A stretch of 64,000 bases of DNA from Cymbomonas tetramitiformis (Eukaryota > Chlorophyta > Pyramimonadophyceae > Pyramimonadales > Pyramimonadaceae). Below, piece by piece: positions 1 to 10,272 of this stretch; position 1 is the first letter of the stretch; every line of letters begins with the position of its first letter. The translations under genes and the position numbers were made by a program. Under the pieces are notes generated by a model. It did no database searches. It was not told where the DNA came from and worked only from the letters and a program-made list of their open reading frames with translations. The stretch lies in NCBI GenBank assembly GCA_001247695.2, contig LGRX02034426.1:1-64000 (forward strand), written 5' to 3'.

Positions 1-226
1 CTGCGCTGTTCGCTGCGAGTGCAAGTCGCTCGCGCCCAGGCTGCGCTGTTCGCTGCGAGTGCAAGTCGCTCGCGCCCAAGCTGCGCTGTTCGCTGCGAGT
101 GCAAGTCGCTCGCGCCCAAGCTGCGCTGTTCGCTGCGAGTGCAAGTCGCTCGCGCCCAAGCTGCGCTGTTCGCTGCGAGTGCAAGTCGCTTGCGCCCAAG
201 CTGCGCTGTTCGCTGCGAGTGCAAGT
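1..226. repeat. 40-bp satellite array, block 1
   Basis: About 5.6 head-to-tail copies of a 40-bp unit, readable as ctgcgctgttcgctgcgagt followed by gcaagtcgctcgcgcccaag. Copies are nearly identical. Because 40 is not a multiple of 3, the array is open in several frames on both strands; these ORFs are artefacts. The array runs off the left window edge and is interrupted at position 227 by a YR retroelement. Confidence 0.97.
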
Positions 227-387
227 ACCTCCCGGGGAGATAATTTTTGGGACAGAGGTGGTGCTCATCAGCACCTTTTGTTTCACAACAAACTTTGAGT
301 ACTTCTAGGGAGGTGGTATGCAAATGGGGTTGCCGAAGAGCCAGCCCAACTGCAGGGCCTCACGGCTTCTGCAAGTTCCTTCCTCCC
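227..387 (-). repeat. A-I terminal repeat B2
   Basis: 161 bp, near-identical to 861-1021 (B1). Starts acctcccggggagataat directly after the satellite and ends at the ccttcctcc shared with B1. It is the 3' end of the element on the minus strand. Confidence 0.85.
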
Positions 388-402
388 GGGCGGGCGGTTG
401 TG

Positions 403-860
403 GGGAACTTCTTGAATTGGTAGACTCGGAGCCCGAAGTTCTCGCAGAATGAAGTGATGTGAACTGTCGCAGCTTATTTCAAAAGCTCCGAGAGTCTCTT
501 CATCTTCACGGGCTCCGCCCAAGCGACACAAGCCTTGCAACGTGCACATCTGTGTTGCATGCTCCGCATGAACACAGATGTCGCTCAACCAATCAAAAAG
601 CACATCTGTGTTCCGGCTCTGCCCGAACACAGATCTGACCCGACTGTCACGGTTCCCCCGTGACACCGTAGCCAATCAAACAACAGAGAAGTCGACCTCG
701 CGGATTCCTCGCGGCTCTGCCTTGAGAAATCCTCGGGGAAAAATCCGCAAAAAATTCACATGTCCTCGTCGAGCCTCGGGCTCATTTTTTGCAAGCAGAA
801 ATTTCTCCCCCGTACTTCCAAAATAATTTAGAAATAAATTTCTCAATTATTTACACAAGT
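403..860 (-). repeat. A-I internal repeat A2
   Basis: About 458 bp, near-identical to the 5' terminal repeat at 5093-5551. It contains a series of stem-loops: acatctgtgtt/aacacagatgt (546-556 with 571-581, the stem extended by catgc/gcatg), atctgtgttc/gaacacagat (604-613 with 625-634) and gtcacgg/ccgtgac (646-652 with 658-664). The pieces between them are conserved among all family A copies in the window. Confidence 0.85.
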
Positions 861-1021
861 ACTTCCCGGGGAGATAATTTCTGGGACAGAGGTGGTGCTC
901 ATCAGCACCTTTTGTTTCACAACAAACTTTGAGTACTTCTAGGGAGGTGGTATGCAACTGGGGTTGCCGAAGAGTCAGCCCAACTGCAGGGCCTCACGGC
1001 TTCTGCAAGTTCCTTCCTCCC
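861..1021 (-). repeat. A-I repeat B1
   Basis: 161-bp direct copy of 227-387, placed between A2 and the recombinase gene, just after the recombinase stop region on the minus strand. The A2/B1 junction reads acacaagt|acttcccggg. Confidence 0.85.
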
Positions 1022-1035
1022 AACCGGCTGGCGCT

Positions 1036-1830
1036 TCAGCTACCCAAATGCCGAAGTGACTTGCTACCAGACTTGTGCTTCCTCATGCACTTCCACTTGT
1101 TCTCTACTTGTCGCATTCTAGCAGCCAGCCTCTTTGGCAGCTCCAGCCTCCGTGACTCAATCAACTGCTCATACCTCTGGTATGCATTGGAGACCCAGTC
1201 TCCTTGCAACTCAATCAACAGGTGGTCTACCCCGAGGTTGAAGGCCACCGTGGCCCCCCCTGTCCGAAAACTATGTCCCGAGTACTGACTCGGGTCAAGG
1301 CCGATCCTCCGGATCAGCCTCTTCATCTCCCCCACAAACACTCCGTGTGTCATGGGCATTGTCCTGCCCTTTGACTTCCACAAGGAAGCCGGGCTCTCCG
1401 GCTCTGCCGGAGTCAACTCAAAACACTTGGCCAGTGCCCGTCTCGGGCACAACATGCCACCTGTGGCCCTCATGGCCACACTGCCCTTTCTCCGAAGGAC
1501 CCCCACAAACACTCCGTGTATCATGGGTCACCATCTTGCCCTTTGACTTCCACAAGAAAGCTGGGCTCTCCGGCTCTGCCGGAGTCGGCGCAAAACACTT
1601 GGCTAGTGCCCGTCTCGGGCACAACATTCCACCCGTGGCCTTCATGGCCCCCTTGTGTGTCCTTTCCTCAAACTGAGTTACTTTCAAGAACATTAGGGTC
1701 ACCCACACTGTCTCTTTCAGCATTTCAAAATCCTTTCTTTGGAGGACCCTCCTCAAGATGAAGTTCCACCTGGCTCTTAGCCACTCCTTGGGCTTTGCAT
1801 ACTCTGCATTGCCCCTTTACCCACCTCCAT
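1036..1830 (-). pseudogene. tyrosine recombinase of A-I (broken)
   Basis: Tyrosine recombinases integrate the circular DNA form of DIRS/PAT-like elements. The C-terminal part (1036-1524) holds the catalytic H-x-x-R box as GHSFRTGGAT and a downstream nucleophile region QGDWVSNAYQRYEQL. The N-terminal part is damaged: the reading passes from KEWLRARWNF straight to the RKDFEML region, so the core-binding domain seen in A-IV is deleted. A 172-173-bp segment around CPRRALAKCF is tandemly duplicated (about 1351-1522 and 1523-1695) and shifts the frame. The gene lies directly before repeat B1, as expected. Inactive. Confidence 0.8.
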
Positions 1831-1854
1831 GGTTAGTTACAGACCAATTTTCTT

Positions 1855-2750
1855 TCATGCCTTCCCTTTTGGGGCTGCTACTGGGCAGGCAACCAGCACC
1901 ACCGGCCACCTAGTGGGGCCACCGTCCTTCCTCAATCCTCTCACCCCGTTTGGCGAGGTGAACACATCAATGTCCACTGGAAAATACTCCAGCACTACAA
2001 ACAACCCGGCCTCTATAGCCGGCATCACAAGCTCTAGCCAAAATCTCTCAGTTGGCCAGAAAGGCAGCACAAACACTGCAGAGGTTGTACGTGGCGCTGC
2101 CCTCTTCTCTCGGAGAAAGTGAGTCAGAATCTCCCACAGCAAGGAAAAGGGTGGGTTACAACACACATTCAGCCCCCTCCACTATTTCAACAATCAAGAG
2201 TCCTCTTTGGACCACCAACGGAAACACCGGGAGTTTCCCCCCACCTCATCACAGCACGCATCCACAGCGAAGGGCCCGAGCACCCTAATCATGTCCCACA
2301 ACCAGTCTTTCACCATCCAGTCATCTAGGTCCCTCGGGGCCTCCCTCCTTGACCACAATTTTAGCAGGTCATAAAATCTTTCCATCTGACTCCTACTCAG
2401 GGCGTCAGCTAAATCATTTGCTTTTGTGGAAATCCTTTTCATTACCAGCCTCACATCATGTTTTATGGTCAGCAACAAAACTTCCTTCAACAGAGGAATG
2501 AAAGTTGTTTTCCCCCACAGGTTCCTCGTTATAAGTCTGGCTGCTTCCTTGTCACTCCATATGACAACCTTGCACCCCCTCAACAGGTGCCCCCACTTCT
2601 TCAAGCTCAAGCAGAATCTCGAAACCCCGCTGACACTCCTCTTCCGTGTCAGCAACCAAAACAAATTCTCCAGAAATAACACAATCCCCGGAAAACTTCT
2701 CTGCTGCATCATCAGTGCACATTCCGGCACAAATTCTATCACAACAAACA
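1855..2750 (-). pseudogene. RNase H plus Dam-like methyltransferase domain of A-I
   Basis: Minus-strand reading shows RNase H motifs (VIWSDKEAARL, then KANDLADALSR), followed by DWMVKDWLWDMIRVLGPFAVDACCD, of which GPFAVDACCD is the start of the N6-adenine methyltransferase (Dam)-like domain. After a stop near 2194 another frame gives CNPPF (near 2150) and VLPFWPTERFWLEL, the catalytic tetrad and the following strand. Dam-like domains after RNase H are known in DIRS/PAT elements. The tetrad NPPF is of the plausible N-P-P-[FYW] type, but stops and at least one frameshift make this copy non-functional. Confidence 0.75.
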
Positions 2751-3270
2751 GGCCACAGTCAAGAGTTGGCACAACAATTTCCAACCAAAACTTCTCAGTC
2801 GGCCAGAAAGGCAGCATCGACACTTCAGAAGTAGTCCCCGGCGCTACCCGCTTCCCACTCCAAGAGTGCGTCAAAATCTCCACCCACAAGTAGAAAGGGG
2901 GGTTACCGTCCACATTTAGCCCCCTCTACCGCTTACTCAGGCAGGAATCCTCCTTAGACCCCCAAACGGAAGGACCTGGATTTCGCTCCCACCTCGTCAC
3001 AACACCTACTCAGGGCGTCAGCCAAACCATAAGCCCTTTGAAGAAACCCTCTTCGTCACAATCCTCAAGTCGTGCTTTAGTGTCCGAAGCAAACTCTCCT
3101 GTAGCAACGGAACAAGAGTTGCCTTCTTCCACGGGTTCTCACTCATAAGCCTGGCGGCCTCAAAGTCACTCCACATCACAATCTTGCAACTTCCCAGCAA
3201 TCAGCCCACTTCTTCCGGGCTAAGAAGAAAAGCATCGGCTCCAGAAAGTTGAACTGACTGGAGGCTTCCT
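2750..3270 (-). pseudogene. second, diverged RNase H/Dam-like block of A-I
   Basis: A second set of the same domains lies upstream of the main block: GSCKIVMWSDFEAARL (RNase H), a deletion bringing it close to CCDEVG, then NPPFYLWVEILTH and MLPFWPTEKFWLEIVV (Dam-like). It is joined near 2700 to an RT-like piece reading FPGIVLFLEN in one frame. The same join is present in A-III (near 33755), so it predates both insertions. Best explained as recombination between two subfamilies. Not functional. Confidence 0.6.
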
Positions 3271-3417
3271 CCCTCAAAGGGCTGTACCGCAGCACCTTAA
3301 ACATGCTCCCACTTCACAGCGAGCCATCCGCCGCCGAAGAAACCACCATTCCCCTGTCAACAGCCTCTTCCCCTGCAGCATCCTCTGCAAGGAAATCTCT
3401 GACCACAGGCCTCTTGT

Positions 3418-3890
3418 TCAAAACCACTGCCTGATCATTGCTCTTCTCGTGCTCCTGGCTCTCTCGAGGAAGTCATACCAAGTCCTTAGAAACAACTTTG
3501 CCTCAACGCCCAGGCACTCGACAAGCTCAATCAACATCTCGAACCCCTGCCGACACGCCTCTTCAGAGTCCGCCACCAGCAGAATTTCATCAAGGTATAC
3601 AACCACCCCGGGAACCCTCTACTCTGGAGCATCCCGGAATTCAGCACAGTAACATCGGAGACCAACCTCCCCGGGCAGCCTTAGCCCAAAAAGGAAAACC
3701 TCGTGTCCATCCTCACAAAATCTTGAGATTCACTAGTCAGCAGCAAAAGTGACAACCCGGTAAGCACTCTTCCGGTCAATCCTAGCCATAAAACAATATG
3801 ATTGTCCCAGTGCAAACTCCGCTCCCACAAAGGCAACCTTCTTACTTTCAAACTCACAATTGTCATTCACAAAAGAAACTCCACAGGCTT
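3418..3890 (-). pseudogene. reverse transcriptase fragment of A-I (YLDE active site)
   Basis: Contains RT motif A as MARIDRKSAYRVVTF-like sequence (near 3760-3790, partly out of frame) and the motif C region VVYLDEILLVADSEEAC (3540-3606). The usual Y-x-D-D is Y-L-D-E here. The finger region and most of the RT N-terminus are not recognisable. The same YLDE variant occurs in A-II and A-IV. Confidence 0.65.
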
Positions 3891-3899
3891 AGTCAAATC

Positions 3900-5092
3900 G
3901 TGCACCATCCTGTTTTTCACTTTTCACTCGACAACTCTAAAACCAGTCCCAGAGCAGATATGCCGGGCACACTTCCTGAATCTATTTCCTGGCAGTTTCA
4001 ACGTCCAGACTTCTGTGCTTCCCAGGAGTACGTCCTCCCGGAACCTCGCTTCCTGTAGGATCAATTCTCCAGAAACAAACTCCTCTTTCCTTCATCATCA
4101 CAGGCTCCACTGCCCAACCACTCAAACACACTCACAACTCATTGGACCCTGCAATTTGTTCTCACTGCTACCTCAATTTTCTTTCACCACGGCTCCACGC
4201 GCAAGTACCTGACCAAAAATTACAGCACAACACCACGCTGCTGCCGTCGCAACGGCCCCACCATCCAACACGTACCTCCAAGACGTCGCAACCGCCGATA
4301 ACTCGCCTCCGCGTCGCCTCCACACGTACTGCACAAACCTGAATTCGAAAGCAAAGGTGCAGACTTGCGCAAACCAAAGCGCAAAACGCTAATCATAACC
4401 GCCGCGAAACAACGTGTTCGTTTCTTGCCCCATCCCCTCAGCAAGGACTTGCGCGCACTCGCTGCACCGCGGTTCTGACTCCCAGCTCAAATTTCCACAC
4501 GTCCCACGCCGGTTCAACGAACGTGAAACTTACCCCAATGAACGCGCTCTAGCGTTTCGCCTTCTTCCTTGTTTTCCCTACATCATCCTTCCCGAAGAAC
4601 CCCTCTAAGAAATCTGACTTTACCTTTTCCGCATATCTCTGTCGCCAGCGTGCGTGCTTCTCCATTCCCGCGCGAAAGCCTCCGAAGCCTGCGGCACTTT
4701 GCGCAAACTCGAAAAAACAAAAGAAGTTGAACAAGTCATCTAACACCGCTTCGCCGCCTCCATGACAGCCGTACCAATAGAAAAACGGCCCTCAGTGAGC
4801 GACGCACACAGACTGCGCCCGGATCCGGTGCCAGTCAATATATTTCAAGCCATTGCGTACGTTCGCCGCAACGCGTGCGTCCCCGAATCTAACAATAGTC
4901 AACTCAAACACTCGCGCAAACAAAATCGCAAACCAAACGAATAACCCTTCTCAAACCTGCGTGTTCGTAACTCGCGGCACAACGATACGCCTGTCCCCGC
5001 TTCGACTCGCAGCGCATTCCGTTCAGACTCTTACGTCCGACCATCCGTCGACGGATTCTGCGAGAACTTCGAAAAAGTTTGAAATTTCAAAC
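3900..5092 (-). other. leader/gag region of A-I without a recognisable full gene
   Basis: The stretch corresponds to 13366-14528 in A-II and 40140-41307 in A-IV and is well conserved between them, but I find no RNA-binding zinc finger or other Gag signature. The only conserved open frame is the short one at 4549-4746. Confidence 0.5.
4549..4746 (-). CDS. small conserved ORF of family A (unknown function)
   Basis: 65 codons from ATG. The protein begins MLDDLFNFF, has a basic middle (GMEKHARWRQRYAEKVK) and ends KTRKKAKR. The same ORF with few changes is open at 13695-13895 (66 aa) in A-II, and is present but shifted near an A-run at 40841-41000 in A-IV. Position between the 5' repeat and RT is where Gag lies, and the basic tail would suit nucleic-acid binding, but no family match is recognised. 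It could be a remnant of a longer Gag. Confidence 0.35.
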   Translation of the reverse strand: MLDDLFNFFCFFEFAQSAAGFGGFRAGMEKHARWRQRYAEKVKSDFLEGFFGKDDVGKTRKKAKR

Positions 5093-5551
5093 GGAACTTT
5101 TTGAATTGGTAGACTCGGAGCCCGAAGTTCTCGCAGAATGAAGTGAAGTGAACTGTCGCAGCTTATTTCAAAAGCTCCGAGAGTCTCTTCATCTTCACGA
5201 GCTCCGCCCAAGCGACACAAGCCTTGCAACGTGCACATCTGTGTTGCATGCTCCGCATGAACACAGATCTCGAACAACCAATCAGAAAGCACATCTGTGT
5301 TCCGGCTCTGCCCGAACACAGATCTGACCCGACTGTCACGGTTCCCCCGTGACACCGTAGCCAATCAAACAACAAAGAAGTCGACCTCGCGGATTCCTCG
5401 CGGCTCTGCCTTGAGAAATCCTCGGGAAAAACTCCGCAAAATTTTCACATGTCCTCGTCGAGCCTCGGGCTCATTTTTTTTGCAAGCAGAAATTTCTCCC
5501 CCGTACTTCCAAAATATTTTAGAAATAAATTTCTCAATTATTTACACAAGT
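5093..5551 (-). repeat. A-I terminal repeat A1
   Basis: 5' terminal repeat of A-I, matching 403-860 over its length, ending ttatttacacaagt next to the satellite. Carries the same stem-loop series. Confidence 0.85.
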
Positions 5552-5784
5552 CACTCGCGCCTAAGCTGCGCTGTTCGCTGCGAGTGCAAGTCGCTCGCGC
5601 CCAAGCTGCGCTGTTCGCTGCGAGTGCAAGTCGCTCGCGCCCAAGCTGCGCTGTTCGCTGCGAGTGCAAGACGCTCGCGCCCAAGCTGCGCTGTTCGCTG
5701 CGAGTGCAAGACGCTCGCGCCCAAGCTGCGCTGTTCGCTGCGAGTGCAAGACGCTCGCGCCCAAGCTGCGCTGTTCGCTGCGAG
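5552..5784. repeat. 40-bp satellite array, block 2
   Basis: About 5.8 copies of the 40-bp unit between elements A-I and B. Several copies have gcaagacgctc instead of gcaagtcgctc. Confidence 0.97.
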
Positions 5785-5997
5785 ATCTCTGATCGTTAGA
5801 GGACGTAGGATCGTAGGAGGATCCCTGATCGTTAGATCTAGGGACCCTGCTCAGGCTCGATCGGGCTGTTCGGCCCGATCAGCACACAGCCGAGGTATCG
5901 GCTTTGAGAGAGTTGCATAAACTGATTGTAACATCTTTACAGCCAGTTTTCTCACTTCACGCCCTCAGGTGCACAGCACCGTTCAGCTTTTTCTTCC
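5785..5997 (+). repeat. element B repeat A1 (5'-truncated)
   Basis: Matches 12131-12317 closely from the cctgatcgttagatctaggg stretch to the shared ttcagctttttcttcc. The first about 190 bp of the full repeat, present in A2, are absent here. Confidence 0.8.
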
Positions 5998-6044
5998 AGC
6001 TTTAGTTGCTGAAGTGAGAATATTTCCGCGCAATTTAAGAAATT

Positions 6045-7857
6045 ATGGCCGCTCCTATTCCTGATCCTACCGCTGCAGACGTGCGCGCAGCTTATACGGC
6101 GCCTCAGGTACTTCCGGCGATTATGGCGGCAGCAACCTTTTTCGACTCGGTAGTTACTGCCAGGATCGGCCGCGCTAAGTTCCTGGAGTCTTCTGAGCAA
6201 TTAATTTTACGTTTACAGCCAGTTGGCCCGGCTATTTCCATGCGCATTCCGCCGCCGGAGGTTCCTCACCTTGCCAGGCTATAGTTGGCGGGTATTTTGC
6301 TTCCGGACATCACGACACCTTCTGGTTTCAGACTTCCGATCCACTGGGAGACAGGTGCCGGTCACGCGCTTTGGCGCAATGTTCATGAACAATCAATTCA
6401 GCGGTGGAGACATGTTGGTTCTTTGCTGCAGTCGCTACGAGTGTTCGCCGCAGCGCAAGTTCCAGTCGCAGGAGCTCCGGGCGCAATACTGCCGATTCCG
6501 GGGGCCCCCGGTGCGGGGGCAGCTGCGGGTGCGCCGGGCGCTGCGATTCTTGACCTGGTTTTGCAACTCTTGCAGACTCAGTTACAGAAGCAAGCAGAGG
6601 ATCACGCGGCGGCCCTTGCCGCGATGCAAGCTTAAATTACGGCACAAGCTACGGCACATGCGGCTGCGTTAGCAGCCGCTCCAGTCGGGCTAGCAGTGGC
6701 GGCAATAGACCCTGCGATTCGGTTGCTTTTGGAGGAATTGTCACAATCGGCTCATGTGACGGAGAAGTGGTCCCTTCAAACTTTGGACGTGCTCGCGGAG
6801 GTCTTACTAGTGCACGCTCGCAGACTTTCAGCTGTGATTATCGCCACGGGCTCCACTTGAGACTGTTCGCCCGGCTAAGATGCCATTACTCCTTCATTTC
6901 TGCCGGGAGCTTTTGACTGAGGACCCAGACACGTTGGTAGGTCCGCGGGCGACAGTTGAGCTTTTGCAGGCGCGCGTCTTCTTGTTAAAGGAGGTTGGAT
7001 GGCAAGAGTTTGTTTCACTGGTGGATCCTTCTTTCGTCACGACCGACTTTCAGGCACTTGGGGGTACACGGACTGCTACTACGTTGCCCGAGAGAGTGAT
7101 GCCTGCGGTTGGGACACAGATGGTGATTCCGAGAACCCCGGCGAAGGCGGAACTGTATCGCCAGCGGGAGTCGGACATTGAGGCTGCGGTTCGAGGCGAC
7201 CCGGTTTCCGAGGAAGCTGCCCAGTTCTTTGGTGGTTCCCTGTTGACCCGTCTGGCCCCTGTCGTTCCGATTGGGGGGCTTGCACAAGGGAGTGGACTTG
7301 CGAGTTCGTCCGCTCCGTACTTTTGCGGAAGACGAAGAGCCGCGTTGGGAGCTGGGGCTAGACGGCAAGTCGCGGCTGCATCTCAAGACCAAGTGTAAGA
7401 CCATCGAGGAGTGGGAGCAGGCATTTCTGCGCATCGCGGTGGAGTGCCCTTCTAAGGAGCAAGGAAGGGTGCTTCTTTCCTTCCACTCTTGGTTTAAACT
7501 GCGTGTCTCGCAGTTTGGCTTCACTGTGATGTTGGAGTTCTACGACTTCTTGATGAAGCTCGTCATTGACAGCAGAGCGGACATGTCGGAGCACCGGGTG
7601 AACACGTTGTGACAAGAGTTTCAGCTGCTGAAGTCTCGGGAGGGGACAGACATCTACACACCGTCATCACGGGTGTCCCCAAACCCGAAGTCCCCGAAGG
7701 TGCCTCGGGTAGACCCGACTCCAAAACCGGCTGAACTCAAGAAGCCCAAGAAGTTTACGGGCGAGTGCTGCTGGAACTTCAACAAGGTCACTGGGTGTCC
7801 CAACCCGGACTGCACTCGTCCCCATGTTTGCAGGAAGTGTGGGGGCAAGCACGCCTA
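6045..7857 (+). pseudogene. gag remnant of element B with zinc-finger end
   Basis: Begins MAAPIPDPTAADVRAAY at 6045 with an in-frame TAG at 6282-6284 and a TAA at 6633-6635, then changes frame near 6870 and again near 7270. Alanine-rich middle. The end reads GECCWNFNKVTGCPNPDC then TRPHVCRKCGGKH: a CCCH-like finger followed by a C-x2-C-x3-H piece, the same order as in element C gag (near 28800). Nucleocapsid-type fingers bind the element RNA. Several stops and frameshifts make it non-functional. Confidence 0.7.
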
Positions 7858-7897
7858 GCAGGCGTGCACAGTCAGGTGATTTGACAGCCTGCCACCC

Positions 7898-10272
7898 GTG
7901 ATTGTTGTGGCTCGGGTGGCGAAGGCACATGACAGCGAAGGGAGTGCCGCATGGGCGGGAGAGGTAGGCACTGAGGTGCCAGAGGTGGACCGCGGCTGTC
8001 GCGGGGTTGGTACTTTGGCACGAGGGGCACTTGTGCCCGCATGCAGAAGGCTTTCTCCCCGTAGGTGGCCGCAGGTGAGCCCTCCGAGGAGGAGCTCACG
8101 AGACGACATCCAGGCCAAGGTAGCACGGCGAGCTTCTCCGGTGAGAGTTGCTCTACCCGCCGACGTTGCGGGTGTGATGCCGTTGCCGACGGCGCCTCAC
8201 TCCTTTTCAAAGCTGTGGGATGAGACCGGCCAGCCTTGCCATGATTCTTCCTTTGTTGCAGGAGAGGTGGACATTGGGCCGATGCCCGCTCCCGTCACAG
8301 CTTCGAGGCTTTGGCCGCCTCTACTGAGGAAGCTGTGGCAGGACACTACCACTGTGTCGCTCGCAGTTGCAGGTACATCGGTGACCCAGTGGCAGGAGTT
8401 CATCTCGGAGCTACGGGAGGCGGGCGCTTCTGTGCCGAACATGACAGCCAACGCCTGCAGGATGGCGGCTGCATTCAAGACGGACCCCGACAAGGTCTTT
8501 CTCGTGCGGGGTGCAGCTTGCGGGGTTGGATTCCCTTTCAGCTCGGTGCCGGAGGACACCTTCAACACGGTGGAGAACTACGTGCCCGCTGAGCATTGGG
8601 AGGCCATGGACAAGGAGATCCGCAAGGAGAGAGCTGCGGGCAACGTCGTGATGGTCAAGATGGAGTGGAGCATCCAAGGCATCTCCGTTGTGGGCGTTGT
8701 CGCCAAGTAGCGGAAGGGCGTCATCAAGTTCAGACCTGTGTGGGATTACTCCCGGCCCGAAGATGTGGGAGTGAACTCGAGGATTGACTTGGAGAAGGAG
8801 AAGTTCTCTTCCATCAAGGATGCCTACGCCCTGCTGCGCCCGGGCCTGTGGATGGCCAAGCTCGATCTCACCGCGGCCTACCGCTCCGTTCCGGTGGCGG
8901 CCATGTACTGGATTGCCCACGTCTTCGAGTGGGATGAGGAGGTGCTGGCGGACACCAGAGCGCCCTTCGGCAACTCCGCCATGCCAGGCATCTTCATGAG
9001 GTTTACCCGGGGCATTGTTCGATGGATGAAGGCACAGGGTGCCTCGATCTTGGGGTACCTTGATGATTTTCTATTGATTGGTAGCAGAAAGGTGGTTTCT
9101 GAGTTTCTGTTGCTTCTCAGAGAGTTCGTAACCTTCCTGGGCTTCGAGGTCAACGATGACAAGTGTGAGGGGCCATTCCAGGCCATTGAGTTCCTGGGCA
9201 TTCTGCTTTCCACCGAGGGCAACCAGTGCACGGCCAGCATTTCCGAGGACCGCATTTTGGTGGTGCAGCAGAAGATTCCTGACATCCGCAGACTGGGGGC
9301 TCTTGCAGGCTCCCAGGTGCCCCGCACATTGATGGAGGGGTTGCTTGGGCTCTTGGCGTTCTGCGGGCAGGTGGTGTACGGGCTCTCCCTCTACACCCGC
9401 TACGCCCACGCCCTCCTGGCCCAGGTCAAGGGGAGGTACCTTCGCCTGACGGACAAGGTCGTGCAGGACCTGAAGGTGATCGTGACGGTCATCCGCCTGT
9501 ACAACGGGCGCAAGGTCCGATTGGACCGGGTGGAGATCAAGTGGGAGTGGTTCTCCTCCGATGCGTCCACGGGCAAGGGCATGGGCGCGGTGCTGGACCG
9601 CAGGTGGTTTGCGGTGACATGGGCTTGGCTTATCTGCCAGCCCCAAGAACCCTACTTTCCGTTCAGACCTGAGAGCTACGACATCGGCTACCTCGAGCTC
9701 TTCACCGTCTTCTGGGCCATCGTGCTGTGGGGCAAGTACATCACCGGCAAGACCGTTGTTATCCGCATCGACAACAACTGTGTCATCGGCCAGGTGGAGA
9801 AGTGGTGGGGGCCGGTAGCTTACATTCCTTTGCTCCGCCAGCTCTTCTACGTGTGTGTGCAGCATGATGTGCGCCTTCGCCCCGTGTACATCTCTTCCGA
9901 AGACAACATCTACGCGGACCTCCTCTCCCGTGACCGGGTTGAGGACTTTCGGGCGAGGTTCGAGGCGGACAAGCAGCGGCTGGTGTGGATTGAGGACCTG
10001 GTTGCAAACGGAGGGCACAGCGTGGCACTTCCGCCACTTTCCTGGTGCCGTGGTGGCCCGGGAACCCGGGCTTCGAGCTGGTGGTGTCCCTGCCAGGCGT
10101 GTTCAAGATTGTGCGCAGATGGGAGCGCAACAGTGCCCTGTTCACTGCCCCCTCACCTGAGGGTGGAGGGCGCACCTTCTGGGGCACCACTGACTGGCCT
10201 GTCATTGTGGTGCATTGCCCCATCTGTGAGGTGAGCTGGACTGACACCGAGCTCACGGGGGTCACGGGGTGA
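7898..10272 (+). pseudogene. RT-RNase H with deleted Dam-like domain, element B
   Basis: The N-terminal part (7898-8710) ends at an in-frame TAG; the same frame continues to 10234. RT motif A is KLDLTAAYRS, motif C YLDDFLLIG (near 9055-9080), so the RT core looks intact downstream of the stop. RNase H shows WFSSDAS, YLELFTVFWAIV, IRIDNN and ADLLSRD. After IEDLV (near 10010) about 100 residues are missing relative to element C, and the reading then moves to another frame giving GFELVVSLPGVFKIV, which ends at 10272. The deletion removes the catalytic tetrad of the Dam-like domain. The recombinase frame follows directly after the stop. Confidence 0.8.

Larger units (their letters stand above)
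227..5551 (-). mobile_element. YR retrotransposon A-I (DIRS/PAT-like, degenerate)
   Basis: Read on the minus strand the order is A1 (5093-5551), leader/gag region, RT fragment, RNase H and Dam-like pieces, tyrosine recombinase, B1 (861-1021), A2 (403-860), B2 (227-387). This A1-ORFs-B1-A2-B2 arrangement is the split direct repeat layout known from PAT-like YR elements. The element sits inside the satellite: left flank gagtgcaagt and right flank cactcgcgcc rejoin to the satellite unit with one mismatch and no target duplication. All reading frames are broken by stops, frameshifts and deletions, so it is a dead copy. The superfamily call is firm because of the recombinase and repeats; the exact named family is not determined. 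Confidence 0.85.

Noticed and set aside
1..226. Possible CRISPR array
   Set aside because: Units are contiguous and identical without spacers; the surroundings are eukaryotic retroelements.
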